Source: Clostridium magnum DSM 2767 | Lineage (GTDB): Bacteria; Bacillota; Clostridia; Clostridiales; Clostridiaceae | Assembly (NCBI RefSeq): GCF_001623875.1 | Contig: NZ_LWAE01000004.1 | Location: forward strand, 310,001-374,000 | Reading direction: 5' to 3' | DNA: 64,000 bases | In this document: piece by piece, positions 35,874 through 44,756 of the stretch | Position numbering within the stretch: position 1 is the first letter of the stretch | Layout: each line of letters opens with the position of its first letter | Translations under genes and position numbers: made by a program | Notes under the pieces: generated by a model | What the model saw: the letters and a program-made list of their open reading frames with translations, nothing else | What the model was told of the DNA's origin: nothing | The model's database searches: none

Positions 35874-35901
35874 AAAACCAGGGTTTTAGCTCCCCTGGTT
35901 A
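35874..35901 (-). terminator. Terminator after the CoA transferase gene
   Basis: AACCAGGG/CCCTGGTT stem, followed on the minus strand by a T6 run. It lies 24 nt beyond the stop. Confidence 0.8.
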
Positions 35902-35924
35902 AATTTTCCACTCAACTAACTATA

Positions 35925-37127
35925 TTAAATAATTATTCCCTTAGCTATATAATCATCAACCTTCTCTTTAGAGAATCCTAATTGTTCAAAGACTTCATTA
36001 TCATCCTCGCCTAACTCTGCAGCAAACTTTTTATATTGGCATGAATATTCACTCATTTTAATCGGATTACCTAGAACAGTTACTTCACCTAATTCAGGAT
36101 GAGGAACCTTAACGAACATTTCCCTAACCTCACTAATATTTTTGTCTTCATATAAGTCTTTAACATCGTATATTGGAGCTACAGGAATTCCAACTCCATC
36201 AATAATCTCTACACACTGAGCAACTGTTTTATCGCTTGCCCATTCATTGATGATAGCTTTTAATGAATCAGCGTTAGTTCTACGATTTGGTGTATTATTA
36301 TATAATGGATTATCTGCTAATTCTGGCTTTCCAATTGACTCTGATAATACTTTAAAGTGTGCATCTGTTCCACTAGCAATAACAAAATGGGCATCTTTCG
36401 CAGTAAAGGAATCATAAGGAGCTGAAGCAATATACTTGTTTCCTGTTTTTTCTGGAACCTTTCCTTCATAAATATATTGCATAGCTTTTGCCTCTAAACC
36501 TGATACAATACTATCCACTAATGCAACATCAATTTGTTGTCCAAGTCCTGTTTCATTTCTTTTGAAAAGTGAACCTAAAATACCAATACAAGCATTCATA
36601 CCTGCCATAATATCACCGATTGCCATACCTGCACGAGTTGGTTCTGATCCTGGCCATCCTGTGATACTCATAGAACCGCCCATAGCTTGAGCAATTAAGT
36701 CATAACCCGGTCTCTTAGAATATGGACCAGTTTGTCCAAATTCAGAAATTGAAGCAAATACTAATCTAGGATTTAATTCTCTACAGTTATCATAACTAAA
36801 ACCTAATTTAGCCATAACACCAGGACGCATATTTTCCAAAAGAACATCTGCTGATTTTACTAATTCTGTGAACAATTCTTTTCCTTCTTCTGTTTTTAAA
36901 TCAAGACAAACACTTTTTTTGTTACGATTTAGATTACCAAAGTACATGCTAAATCCAGTTTTCTCCTCTCTTGGACTTGCACCTCTTGTAAAACAACCGC
37001 CGCCTTTAAGATTTTCAATTTTAATTACTTCTGCCCCTAAATCTGCTAAATATATACCGCAGTATGGACCTGCAAGGAAATCTGTAAAATCTAATACTCT
37101 AATACCTTCTAATAATTGTTTACTCAT
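35925..37127 (-). CDS. CaiB/BaiF-type (class III) CoA transferase
   Basis: 400 residues, usual length. The N-terminus LLEGIRVLDFTDFLAGPYCG, the segments LLENMRPGVMAKLGFSYD and GYDLIAQAMGGSMSITGWPG, and MAIGDIMAGMNACIG with the catalytic Asp near residue 165 are family hallmarks. It transfers CoA between carboxylic acids; formyl/oxalyl, carnitine or mesaconyl-type substrates are all possible. It is transcribed alone with a terminator, and no acyl-CoA dehydratase or dehydrogenase partner is nearby. Confidence 0.92.
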   Translation of the reverse strand: MSKQLLEGIRVLDFTDFLAGPYCGIYLADLGAEVIKIENLKGGGCFTRGASPREEKTGFSMYFGNLNRNKKSVCLDLKTEEGKELFTELVKSADVLLENMRPGVMAKLGFSYDNCRELNPRLVFASISEFGQTGPYSKRPGYDLIAQAMGGSMSITGWPGSEPTRAGMAIGDIMAGMNACIGILGSLFKRNETGLGQQIDVALVDSIVSGLEAKAMQYIYEGKVPEKTGNKYIASAPYDSFTAKDAHFVIASGTDAHFKVLSESIGKPELADNPLYNNTPNRRTNADSLKAIINEWASDKTVAQCVEIIDGVGIPVAPIYDVKDLYEDKNISEVREMFVKVPHPELGEVTVLGNPIKMSEYSCQYKKFAAELGEDDNEVFEQLGFSKEKVDDYIAKGIII

Positions 37128-37522
37128 TTTGGTGACCTCATTAAATATTTTAATTTTAATTATTAAATAAACTCTTGTTGATTATATAATCAGCAAATAT
37201 CATGCCAATCTTTGACCAAAATGTTTTTCGCCTTGGAAATCATAATGCTATTTATACAAACAACATGATCTGAAAGTGATCAGTAACTAAAGTACAAAAT
37301 ATTAAACATTTACATTAATATTCTATAAGCAATAATAGTATTACACACATATATATTTTATAAATAACTTATTTTCTATAATATTTCCTATTAGAAAATA
37401 TATATATTATTATTAACAAACTACAATATGAAAATTATATACCTTCAAATTATAATTTAAACATATTGAAAAACTTGCTTTTCACAATAAATATTTAGAG
37501 TACTATTCATCTAGTTCATAAT

Positions 37523-37560
37523 AAAAACGTAAATTTAGATTAACATAAGTTTACGTTTTT
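37523..37560 (-). terminator. Terminator-like hairpin
   Basis: AAAAACGTAAA pairs with TTTACGTTTTT around a 16-nt loop; T-runs exist on both strands. Confidence 0.65.
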
Positions 37561-37598
37561 AGTGAATACCTATATATAAAGGAGTATTATGAATAAAA

Positions 37599-37636
37599 TA
37601 AAAAGAAGGTTGATATTATTAAAAACCTTCTTTTGT
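37599..37636 (-). terminator. Terminator of the 58-aa gene
   Basis: AAAAGAAGGTT pairs with AACCTTCTTTT; on the minus strand the stem is followed by TTTTTATTTTATT. It is about 50 nt downstream of the small gene at 37688. Confidence 0.65.
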
Positions 37637-37687
37637 TTTTTATATAACTAATAATTATTTTTTATTAATATCTCGTAAGTTCACAGC

Positions 37688-37864
37688 CTATATTTTTTGA
37701 CCTTTAGAATATGTGTAATATAGTTTATGGCATTCAACATCATAATTTATAAGTTCAGTATCGCAAAGTACATGAGCTCTACAACCGGTGCAATGCTTTA
37801 TAATAGCTCTAACATCTCCTGAATTTTTAATGTCTACAAACTTCCCCTTAAATTTTATCCTCAT
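37688..37864 (-). CDS. Small cysteine-containing protein (58 aa), unknown
   Basis: A 58-codon frame starts at an ATG eight bases after GGGGGAGA, an excellent site. The peptide begins MRIKFKGKFVDIKNSGDVRA, then has CTGCRAHVLC, a CxxC plus a further Cys, another Cys near residue 45, and ends YSKGQKI. It could bind a metal such as zinc. It is monocistronic, with a terminator. I do not recognise a family. Confidence 0.6.
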   Translation of the reverse strand: MRIKFKGKFVDIKNSGDVRAIIKHCTGCRAHVLCDTELINYDVECHKLYYTYSKGQKI

Positions 37865-38107
37865 GTTTTATCTCCCCCTACTTGAAATGCTAATAATTAA
37901 GTAATTAACCTAATTATCTCATGATTTGTCATTCTTGTAAAGGGTTTCAAGAAAATTAATTTTCTGAATATTAGCAAAAGAGTTGTCAATAAAATAAATA
38001 ATAGAAAAGATGGCTTCTACGTAGTAACACCAGTATTTCCATCACTTATTAGCTTTAATAACCATATCATTTGGGATACTATTTGAAAAATGTTAATACG
38101 TAGAAGA

Positions 38108-39334
38108 TTACCCATTGGCGCCCTTATACAAAACTGGTATTGCCGCCGCTATAAGGATCATACCCATAAAAGCAGGTGCGGCATGACCAAGTGATACATA
38201 GATTTGACCTCCAATGATAGGCCCAATCATTCTTGCTAAAGCCTGAATAGATTGGCTACCTCCTTGAATCCTTCCTTGTTCACTAGAATCCACAGACTTG
38301 GATAGCATCCCATTGAATGAAGGCCCAAAGATCGAATCACCAAAACCAAATATAAACATTCCAGCGATTAAAAGAGGATAGAATAAGAACAATGCAGATA
38401 GCGCAATAAGACTGTAGCCTATAATCTCCGAAAACATTCCAAGAATTGCTATCTGTGCATCACTAAGTTTTATTAAAAGCTTTGGCATTATGAAACCTTG
38501 TGAAATGATGTCTTGGAAGCCCATAATTGAAAACATAAGTCCGATAAGTGCAGGCTTCCAACTGAAAGTATCCATTGTAAATTGTGAAAAAACTGCCTGT
38601 AAAGATCCGTTAGGTATCCAAAGTAAGAACGCTGAGACCAGTAGCCTTTTTAAGTTTTTCATAGAAAGTACGTTTGCGAGCTGTGTGAATGGATTCAGCC
38701 TTACAAAAGTAATCTCTTTCAATCTATTATTCTTGTGAAGGCTCTCAGGCATAAAAAATAATCCATAAACAACATTCAATAAAGTTATTATTGCGCCAAA
38801 ATACATGGGTACAGAGTAACCAAACCTGGCAAGTAATCCGCCTAGAGTTGGCCCAATAACGGTGCCTACCCCTACAACCGCACTGACCCATCCAAAGTAT
38901 TTGGTTCTCTGTTCCCTAGGAATGATGTCTGCAAAATATGCAAAGATAGTGCTTATGCTCCCGCCTGTTATACCTTCTATTATCCGCCCAGCAAATAGTA
39001 CCCATAGAGCCCCTCCTATGCCAAAAACTAAGTACCCCATTGCAGAACCCAAAAGGCATACTAAGAGCAATGGACGACGGCCATATTTGTCGCTGAAAGC
39101 TCCAAGTACGGGGGCCGCAAAAAACACGCAGACTGCATAAACAGAAGTCAGCAGCGTAACAACTATAGCTTGTTCTCTCGGACTGCTTGTATATGGCTGC
39201 ACTAAGAATGGGACGACAGGTGCTATAATACTGAAGCCTATTCCGCAAAGAAACACAGAGATAAGACCAAATATTAAAGCATGTTTATCTACGGTTTGTT
39301 CTGTGCTATGTTCATTGTGTGATCTAAATTTCAA
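38108..39334 (-). CDS. MFS drug-efflux transporter (TetA/TCR-like)
   Basis: 408 residues from the TTG at 39334, which follows GAGGGGG; a longer frame would start inside that site. Twelve membrane helices. The loop 2-3 motif GAFSDKYGRRPLLLVCLLGS near residue 80 and the motif C-like GVGTVIGPTLGGLLARFGYS near 155 place it in the drug-proton antiporter DHA1 group, in the same broad branch as tetracycline pumps. It is downstream of a MarR regulator, whose box motifs overlap its promoter. Substrate not predictable; tetracycline resistance should not be assumed. Confidence 0.88.
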   Translation of the reverse strand: MKFRSHNEHSTEQTVDKHALIFGLISVFLCGIGFSIIAPVVPFLVQPYTSSPREQAIVVTLLTSVYAVCVFFAAPVLGAFSDKYGRRPLLLVCLLGSAMGYLVFGIGGALWVLFAGRIIEGITGGSISTIFAYFADIIPREQRTKYFGWVSAVVGVGTVIGPTLGGLLARFGYSVPMYFGAIITLLNVVYGLFFMPESLHKNNRLKEITFVRLNPFTQLANVLSMKNLKRLLVSAFLLWIPNGSLQAVFSQFTMDTFSWKPALIGLMFSIMGFQDIISQGFIMPKLLIKLSDAQIAILGMFSEIIGYSLIALSALFLFYPLLIAGMFIFGFGDSIFGPSFNGMLSKSVDSSEQGRIQGGSQSIQALARMIGPIIGGQIYVSLGHAAPAFMGMILIAAAIPVLYKGANG

Positions 39335-39360
39335 GATTAAATTCCCCCTCAAAAGTTATA

Positions 39361-39413
39361 TTTTGTTTCCCCGGAAACATATTTATCCTATCATGATTTT
39401 GTTTCCTTGTCAA
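39361..39413 (-). promoter_or_regulatory. MFS promoter with MarR-type boxes
   Basis: TTGACA (39408-39413) and TAGGAT (39385-39390) have 17-nt spacing on the minus strand. On the plus strand TTTTGTTTCC occurs at 39361 and 39397, 36 bp apart; the first extends to the dyad GTTTCCCCGGAAAC and the second to TTTTGTT...AACAAAA over the -35. They flank the core promoter as repressor sites would. Confidence 0.65.
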
Positions 39414-39429
39414 CAAAATCATAACAATA

Positions 39430-39466
39430 AAAAATGCAGCCCATTCTCAATAGAGTTAGACTGCCT
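39430..39466 (-). terminator. Imperfect terminator after marR
   Basis: GCAGTCTAACTC can pair with GAGAATGGGCTGC, followed by a T6 run on the minus strand. It lies between marR and the MFS promoter. Confidence 0.5.
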
Positions 39467-39481
39467 GTGGTTTCATTTTCA

Positions 39482-39964
39482 TTATTCAAATTTATCCAAC
39501 TTAATATCTATACCCAGTTTCTTTATTTCTGCATCCAAATGCCTACTATACTTTTCTACAAAACTAATCATACTGTCAAATTGTTCCTCAGTTACCTGCT
39601 CAAATACGGCTTTATCCCGCTGTTGAAACTCTTTGTGCAGTTCCTCATGAGTTTTATAAATTGCTTTCCCTTGCTCAGTAAGCCTAAAATAGATTTCTTT
39701 CTTGTTATCCGGCTTCTGGTAGCTTTCGATAAAGCCTTTTTCCATGAGCTTCTTAGTTATTTTACTTATGGCACTTCTAGTCATATAAAAGGACTCCGCA
39801 AGTTTTGTCACGTTGGAGTCTACATTTCTTCCAATGTATTCGATACAATGTACTTCAGAAGGCTTATAATCCTTAAGACTATCTTCCATCTTAAACTTAT
39901 TAAGCCAAACCATCTTGTTTAATAAGTCCCTGAAACCCATTATGACCTGTTCTTCTTTCTTCAT
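39482..39964 (-). CDS. MarR-family transcriptional regulator
   Basis: 160 residues. The winged helix includes NVTKLAESFYMTRSAISKIT then KKLMEKGFIESYQKPDNKKE, the standard MarR recognition helix and wing. The protein is preceded by GGGAGGATAGGCC. It is upstream of, and co-oriented with, the MFS pump gene and very likely represses it. Its own promoter (TTGAAA, TATAAT, 39999-40027) also carries a TTTTGTTTCT box. Confidence 0.9.
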   Translation of the reverse strand: MKKEEQVIMGFRDLLNKMVWLNKFKMEDSLKDYKPSEVHCIEYIGRNVDSNVTKLAESFYMTRSAISKITKKLMEKGFIESYQKPDNKKEIYFRLTEQGKAIYKTHEELHKEFQQRDKAVFEQVTEEQFDSMISFVEKYSRHLDAEIKKLGIDIKLDKFE

Positions 39965-39998
39965 GGCCTATCCTCCCACCTGTTGGTGAATTAACAAC

Positions 39999-40027
39999 AT
40001 TATATTAAACTTTTGTTTCTATTTCAA
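39999..40027 (-). promoter_or_regulatory. marR promoter
   Basis: TTGAAA (40022-40027) and TATAAT (39999-40004) on the minus strand, 17 nt apart; the spacer holds the TTTTGTTTCT box seen at the MFS promoter, consistent with autoregulation. Confidence 0.65.
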
Positions 40028-40070
40028 CAATATTAAAATAATTATTTATTGTTAAGAAGAAAAAAGTAGG

Positions 40071-40108
40071 TGACATTCTCCCAAAATCGGAGAATGTCAC
40101 CTACTTTG
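40071..40108 (-). terminator. Terminator after the aconitase pseudogene
   Basis: AAGTAGGTGACATTCTCC pairs perfectly with GGAGAATGTCACCTACTT around a 6-7 nt loop, with a T6 run on the minus strand. Confidence 0.85.
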
Positions 40109-40170
40109 TCTACAGTCTGAAACTTACGTAAAATTCTCTTTATTGTAAGTTTCCCTTTTAATTCTATATT

Positions 40171-41957
40171 CTACTTTAATTTATTTCTTAAATAGTTTAA
40201 TGCTCCGCCTTCTTTTAATACCCTCTTATCAAAATCAGAAACATCTAAAATAGCTGTGAACTCAATGTTTTTATTTACAACTTTAACATTTAGTCCCTAT
40301 TGTCAGCTTGAGCATATACATCCTCTATTACAAATACACCGTTCATATCAATCTTGTCATAGTCATCTTTATTCTTAAATGTAAGCGGAAGTATACCATA
40401 GTTGATTAGATTTTCTTTGTGAATTCTTGCATAGGATTTTGCAAATACTACTTCAATTCCTAAGTACATTGGAAGTATTGCAGCATGCTCCCTGCTTGAG
40501 CCTTGTCCATAGTTTTCTCCACCAATAATTACTGTATGTTTTAATTCCTTCGCTCTTTCAACAAAGGTTGGATCTGTATAACAGAAAGTATATTCAGCAA
40601 ACTTAGGGATATTTGCAATATATTTTAGAATTGCTGATCCACCAATAATTAAGCAATCATCAATTTTATAAGTTGCTGGCTCAACACAATCCTTTAAGTT
40701 ATTTACATCAAAAATATCTCTTGGATCTGTAATTTTTCCAGTTATTGCTGTAGCTGCTGCTGTTTCTGGACTTGCTAAATAAACAAAAGCATCGTTTGTT
40801 CCACTTCTTCCCATAAAGTTACGGTTTGAAGTTCTAACAGCTACGCCGTTCTTATGAGGTACTTGTCCTACACCTATACATGGTCCACAAGCACATTCAA
40901 GTATTCTTGCACCAGCTTCTACTAAATCTGCTATTATACCATCTTTAAGAAGCTGTTCAAAAACCTATCTTGAACCTGGTCCAACAGTCAAATCAATGTT
41001 TTTATAAACCTTCTTACCTTTTAATATTTTTGCAGCTTTTACTATGTCTGAATAAGAAGCATTTGTACAACTTCCTATAAAAACTGAATCAGCTTTTACG
41101 TCTGATGCTTCTCTAGCAGTTACAACTAAATCAGGCATATGTGGTTTTGCTACTAATGGTTCAAGAGTATTAAGGTTTATCTCAATTGTTTTTTCATACT
41201 CAGCATCTGAATCTGGTAATAATTGTATCCAATCTTCTTCTCTTCCTTGCGCCTTTAAGAACTCACGAGTAACTTCATCACTTGGGAAAATACCTGTTGT
41301 AGCTCCCATTTCAATAATCATATTTGCAATTGTAGCTCTTTGAGGAATAGATAGCGTTTTAACTCCATCACCAGTAAATTCAATGATATGTCCAATACCA
41401 CCTTTTACTCATAATATTCTTAATGCTTCTAAAGTTATATCTTTTGCTGATACTCCTGGTTGAAGCTCACCAGTTAATTTTATATTTAGCACCTTTGGTG
41501 TTGTTAGCTTAAAGCCTTCTCCAACCATACACTTTGCAACACTAAGTCCGCCGCTGCCGATTGCAATCATACCCAATGCCCCTGAAGTTGGTGTGTGACT
41601 GTCTGCTCCAAGCATTACTTTTCCTGGTTTACCAAATCTCTGAACATGTAAGAAGTGACATATGCCGTTTCCTGGTTTTGAAAAATATACTCCATATCTT
41701 TGTGCAGATGTTTTAAGATACATATGGTCATCTGTATTTTCAGACGAAGCCGCTATTACATTATGGTCACAGTAAAATACTGATGTTTCTGTGCTAACTT
41801 TTTCAGCTTGGACACTTTCTAATATTTGAGCTGCCATAATACCTGTTAAGTCATGACCTAAAGTCTGATCTACTTTAATAGTAATTTGTTCATTTGGAAG
41901 CATGCTTCCCTCTAATAAGTAACTTTTAAGAATTTTCTTCGTAACATTTAATCCCAT
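40171..41957 (-). pseudogene. Aconitate hydratase gene broken by two stops and a frameshift
   Basis: Three segments read on in one frame as a single aconitase-type protein of about 595 residues: start MGLNVTKKILKSYLL, GADSHTPTSGALGMIAIGSG near residue 110, cluster cysteines in SVFIGSCTNASYSD and ECACGPCIGVGQVPHKNG, and ENYGQGSSREHAAILPMYLG in the swivelling domain. The frame is broken by TGA at 41409-41411, by TAG at 40965-40967 (where CAG is expected before VFEQLLKDG), and by a one-base deletion near 40293, after which LNVKVVNKNIEFTAILDVSD continues to a stop at 40171. It follows leuB by 18 nt. With three independent lesions it is almost certainly dead. Confidence 0.85.
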
Positions 41958-41975
41958 TGTTACTTTCCCCCATCT

Positions 41976-43052
41976 CTATTTTGTAATTCTCTCAATTGTA
42001 TAAGTACCCATTTCTTCAGTTGTTACTTTTGTTGTTCCTTCCATGTATATATCACCAGTTCTGTATCCATCATGAAGAACTTTGTTTATAGCTCTATCTA
42101 TAGCTTTTGCTTCTTCAGGAAGATTTAAAGCTATCTCTAAAAGCATTCCTACTGAAGCTATAGTTGCTAAAGGGTTTGCTATTCCCATTCCTGCTATATC
42201 AGGTGCTGTACCATGAATTGGCTCATAAAGACCAAAGCCGCTTTCATTTAAAGCTGCAGAAGCTAACATTCCTACTGAACCTGTAGTTACTCCTGCTTCA
42301 TCAGATAGAATATCTCCAAATATACTAGTTGTTAAAAGAACATCGAATACGCTTGGATTACATGCTAATTCCATAGCAGCTTTATCAACTAACATATGCT
42401 TAAGCTCTACTTCTGGATAGTCTTTAGCTACTTCTGTAACAGTATCTCTCCAAAGTCTTGAAGCTTCTAAAGCATTTGCTTTATCTACGCTTGTAACACT
42501 TTTTCTTCTTTGCATTGCAATTTCAAAAGCTTTTTTTGCAACTCTTGTTATTTCCATAACGCTGTAGCATTCTTCGTCATATGCTTCTAAACCATTCTTT
42601 CCTTCTCTACGGCCTTTGTTACCAAAATATATTCCACCAGTTAAGTCTCTAATAAGCATTATGTCAACGCCTTTTTCGATTATACGATCCTTTAAAGGTG
42701 ATTTATCTTTAAGATCTGGATATATTTTTGATGGTCTTAAATTTGCAAAAAGATTAAACTCACGTCTTAATCTAGCAAGACCTCTTTCTGGTCTTTGCTC
42801 TTTTGGAAGAGCATCCAACTTAGGTCCGCCTACTGCTCCGAAAAGTATAGCATCACATTCCTTTATTTTTTCTATGGATTCATCTTGTAATGGTACACCG
42901 TGTGCATCTATACAAGCCCCTCCACATAAAATGTGTTCATAAGTAAAAGTATGTCCAAATACTTCGCCAATACGATCTAAGGCTCTAACGCCTTCTCTTA
43001 CTACGTCTACGCCAATTCCATCTCCAGGTATAATTGGGATTTTAAAATCCAT
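41976..43052 (-). CDS. leuB: 3-isopropylmalate dehydrogenase
   Basis: 358 residues from the ATG at 43052 (MDFKIPIIPGDGIGVDVV), nine bases after GGAG; a second ATG three codons earlier is possible. Substrate-binding segment RGLARLRREFNLFANLRPSK matches LeuB rather than isocitrate dehydrogenase; the metal site DIMLIRDLTGGIYFG and SIFGDILSDEAGV are present, as is the NAD-site HGTAPDIAGMGIANP. It catalyses the oxidative decarboxylation step of leucine synthesis. Its expected neighbours are missing: only a fragment of a leuC-like gene remains upstream and an aconitase pseudogene lies downstream, so its present role is unclear. Confidence 0.9.
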   Translation of the reverse strand: MDFKIPIIPGDGIGVDVVREGVRALDRIGEVFGHTFTYEHILCGGACIDAHGVPLQDESIEKIKECDAILFGAVGGPKLDALPKEQRPERGLARLRREFNLFANLRPSKIYPDLKDKSPLKDRIIEKGVDIMLIRDLTGGIYFGNKGRREGKNGLEAYDEECYSVMEITRVAKKAFEIAMQRRKSVTSVDKANALEASRLWRDTVTEVAKDYPEVELKHMLVDKAAMELACNPSVFDVLLTTSIFGDILSDEAGVTTGSVGMLASAALNESGFGLYEPIHGTAPDIAGMGIANPLATIASVGMLLEIALNLPEEAKAIDRAINKVLHDGYRTGDIYMEGTTKVTTEEMGTYTIERITK

Positions 43053-43129
43053 TTTATCCATCTCCTCTAATTTTATTTATTCTAACTACTTGTTATCCCG
43101 CTGATATCGACTCTATTTCTCCCATCCGA

Positions 43130-43836
43130 CTATACATATCTTGGGTCTGTTATCTCTCCAGCGATTGCAGTGGCTGCAGCTACTGCAGGAGATCCAAGAT
43201 ATATTAATGATTTCTTTGTTCCCATTCTTCCGATGAAGTTTCTATTTGCGGTACTTAAGATAACCTCGTCATCAGTAAGCAATCCGTAAGGCATTCCACA
43301 GCATAAAGCACAACCCGGATGAGAAACTACACCACCAGCTTCAATAAAAGTCTTGATATATCCAAGTTTAATAGCTTCTTTAAATACTCTGTTAGTTGCA
43401 GGAATTACAATTGTATTTGTGATAAATATAGTCTTTAATCCATATTCCTCAGCTTTACCAGTTACAATAACTCCACCAACAGCTACTGCATCCTCTTCTA
43501 GGGCTTTTATTTTTAATATAATTTCTTCAATCTCTTCAACTTGATCTATGCTGCTGAATGTAAATACCTCTATGTTTATGTCTAATAGTTCCTTCCACTT
43601 TTCGCACTCAAAAAAATACTTTCCTGCAGAATTAAATAGATTTTTTTAGATAACTTTTTTGCCTTACTTAAAGCATAAAGTATATCACTTGTAGTTATCC
43701 CTAGGTCAACTACAGGGATATTTAGATTATTCTTAAGATCAATGTAAGTTCCTCCTCTACCAATTATAGCGCTTACCCCTTTATTTATTAAATTTTGAGC
43801 TTGAATAATATACTGAATTATAAATTAGAAAGCAAT
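43130..43836 (-). pseudogene. Chimeric relic: PrpR_N sensor fragment joined to a LeuC C-terminus
   Basis: Reading right to left, the first part gives INKGVSAIIGRGGTYIDLKN, IPVVDLGITTSDILYALSKA and, after a one-base shift in an A-run near 43640, VAVGGVIVTGKAEEYGLKTI, which is the N-terminal domain of PrpR-type sigma-54 activators. Without a stop it passes into TNTIVIPATNRVFKEAIKLG, FIEAGGVVSHPGCALCCGMP and STANRNFIGRMGTKKSLIYL, the C-terminal part of a LeuC-type dehydratase with two cluster cysteines, ending at TAG 43130. The join near 43425 implies a deletion between two once separate genes. Confidence 0.7.
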
Positions 43837-43869
43837 ATTATTACAACGTTATAATAAAAGTTTTGCAAA

Positions 43870-43917
43870 TAAAAAGTCCCTTATACTACGTAATCAATAG
43901 TATAAGGAACTTTTTAT
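43870..43917 (-). terminator. Terminator after the rubrerythrin gene
   Basis: AAAAAGTCCCTTATACTA pairs, with one mismatch, with TAGTATAAGGAACTTTTT; T-runs on both strands; 27 nt beyond the stop. Confidence 0.85.
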
Positions 43918-43943
43918 TTATTGGGATAGGGTGAGTCTAATAA

Positions 43944-44489
43944 TTATTTAAAGTATCTGTTTAGTAACCCTAAGAATGCAGAACCATGTCTTGCTTCATC
44001 TTTACACATTTCATGCACCGTGTCATGTATAGCATCTAAGTTTAATTTTTTAGCTAAAGTAGCTAAATCCTTCTTTCCTTGAGTTGCTCCATGTTCTGCT
44101 TCTACTCTCATTTCAAGATTTTTCTTAGTATCTGCTACAACTACTTCTCCTAGTAATTCAGCAAACTTTGCAGCATGCTCTGCTTCTTCAAAAGCTATTC
44201 TCTTATAAGCTTCTGCTACTTCTGGATATCCTTCTCTATCAGCCTGTCTGCTCATAGCTAAATACATACCAACTTCTGTACATTCACCTGTAAAGTTTGC
44301 TCTTAAGCCTTCTATTACTTCAAGATCAACACCTTTTGCTATTCCTATTTTATGCTCATCAGCCCAAACAAATTGACCCTCTACTTTTTCTATGAATTTA
44401 TCGCTTCCAACTCCACATGTAGGGCATTTCTCTGGTGCAGTCTCTCCTTCATGTATATATCCACATACTGAACAAACAAATTTTTTCAT
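43944..44489 (-). CDS. Reverse rubrerythrin (NADH peroxidase component)
   Basis: 181 residues from the ATG at 44489 ([15 protein letters not shown]), which follows GGAGGAATGTAAA; five upstream codons overlap that site. The rubredoxin-like domain is N-terminal, with CSVCGY and CPTCG metal ligands (residues about 5-25), and the four-helix diiron domain follows with [12 protein letters not shown] and [11 protein letters not shown]. This reversed order is the clostridial revRbr type, which reduces H2O2 and O2 using NADH through partner reductases. It is monocistronic and likely part of oxidative-stress defence. Confidence 0.92.
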   Translation of the reverse strand: MKKFVCSVCGYIHEGETAPEKCPTCGVGSDKFIEKVEGQFVWADEHKIGIAKGVDLEVIEGLRANFTGECTEVGMYLAMSRQADREGYPEVAEAYKRIAFEEAEHAAKFAELLGEVVVADTKKNLEMRVEAEHGATQGKKDLATLAKKLNLDAIHDTVHEMCKDEARHGSAFLGLLNRYFK

Positions 44490-44756
44490 TTTACATTCCT
44501 CCAATAAAATTTAATTATTTATATCATTTTCATGTTATCTTCTTTACATCTACTATTATATAATAATTATTATTAATTATCAAGTCTTTTTTTCATAATT
44601 TTGAGCAAGTTTTATATATGAATAATCAATATTACATAACACTGCATATATATACTTTGTATAGAAACTTTTTATATATATTTAAAACAAGATAATTCTT
44701 TGATAATCACAAATTAGATAAGCCTAAGTAATATAGAAACAAAAGGAGATGTTAAT

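Larger units (their letters stand above)
37128..37687. other. AT-rich intergenic region with two terminator hairpins
   Basis: Two hairpins were found, at 37523-37560 and 37599-37636. The remaining 350 nt next to the CoA transferase presumably hold its promoter, but no clear -35/-10 pair was singled out. Confidence 0.4.

Noticed and set aside
37589..37651. 20-residue peptide frame (MNKIKRRLILLKTFFCFLYN) with an AAGGAG site, toxin-like in composition
   Set aside because: It overlaps a terminator hairpin almost completely and no antitoxin RNA or conservation can be shown; hairpin function explains the sequence better.
38108..39334. Calling the MFS gene a tetracycline resistance gene
   Set aside because: Only the general DHA1 motifs are visible; the sequence does not allow substrate assignment.
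41409..41411. In-frame TGA in the aconitase gene as a possible selenocysteine codon
   Set aside because: The position is not a catalytic cysteine, a TAG stop and a frameshift also break the gene, and no SECIS-like structure was evident.
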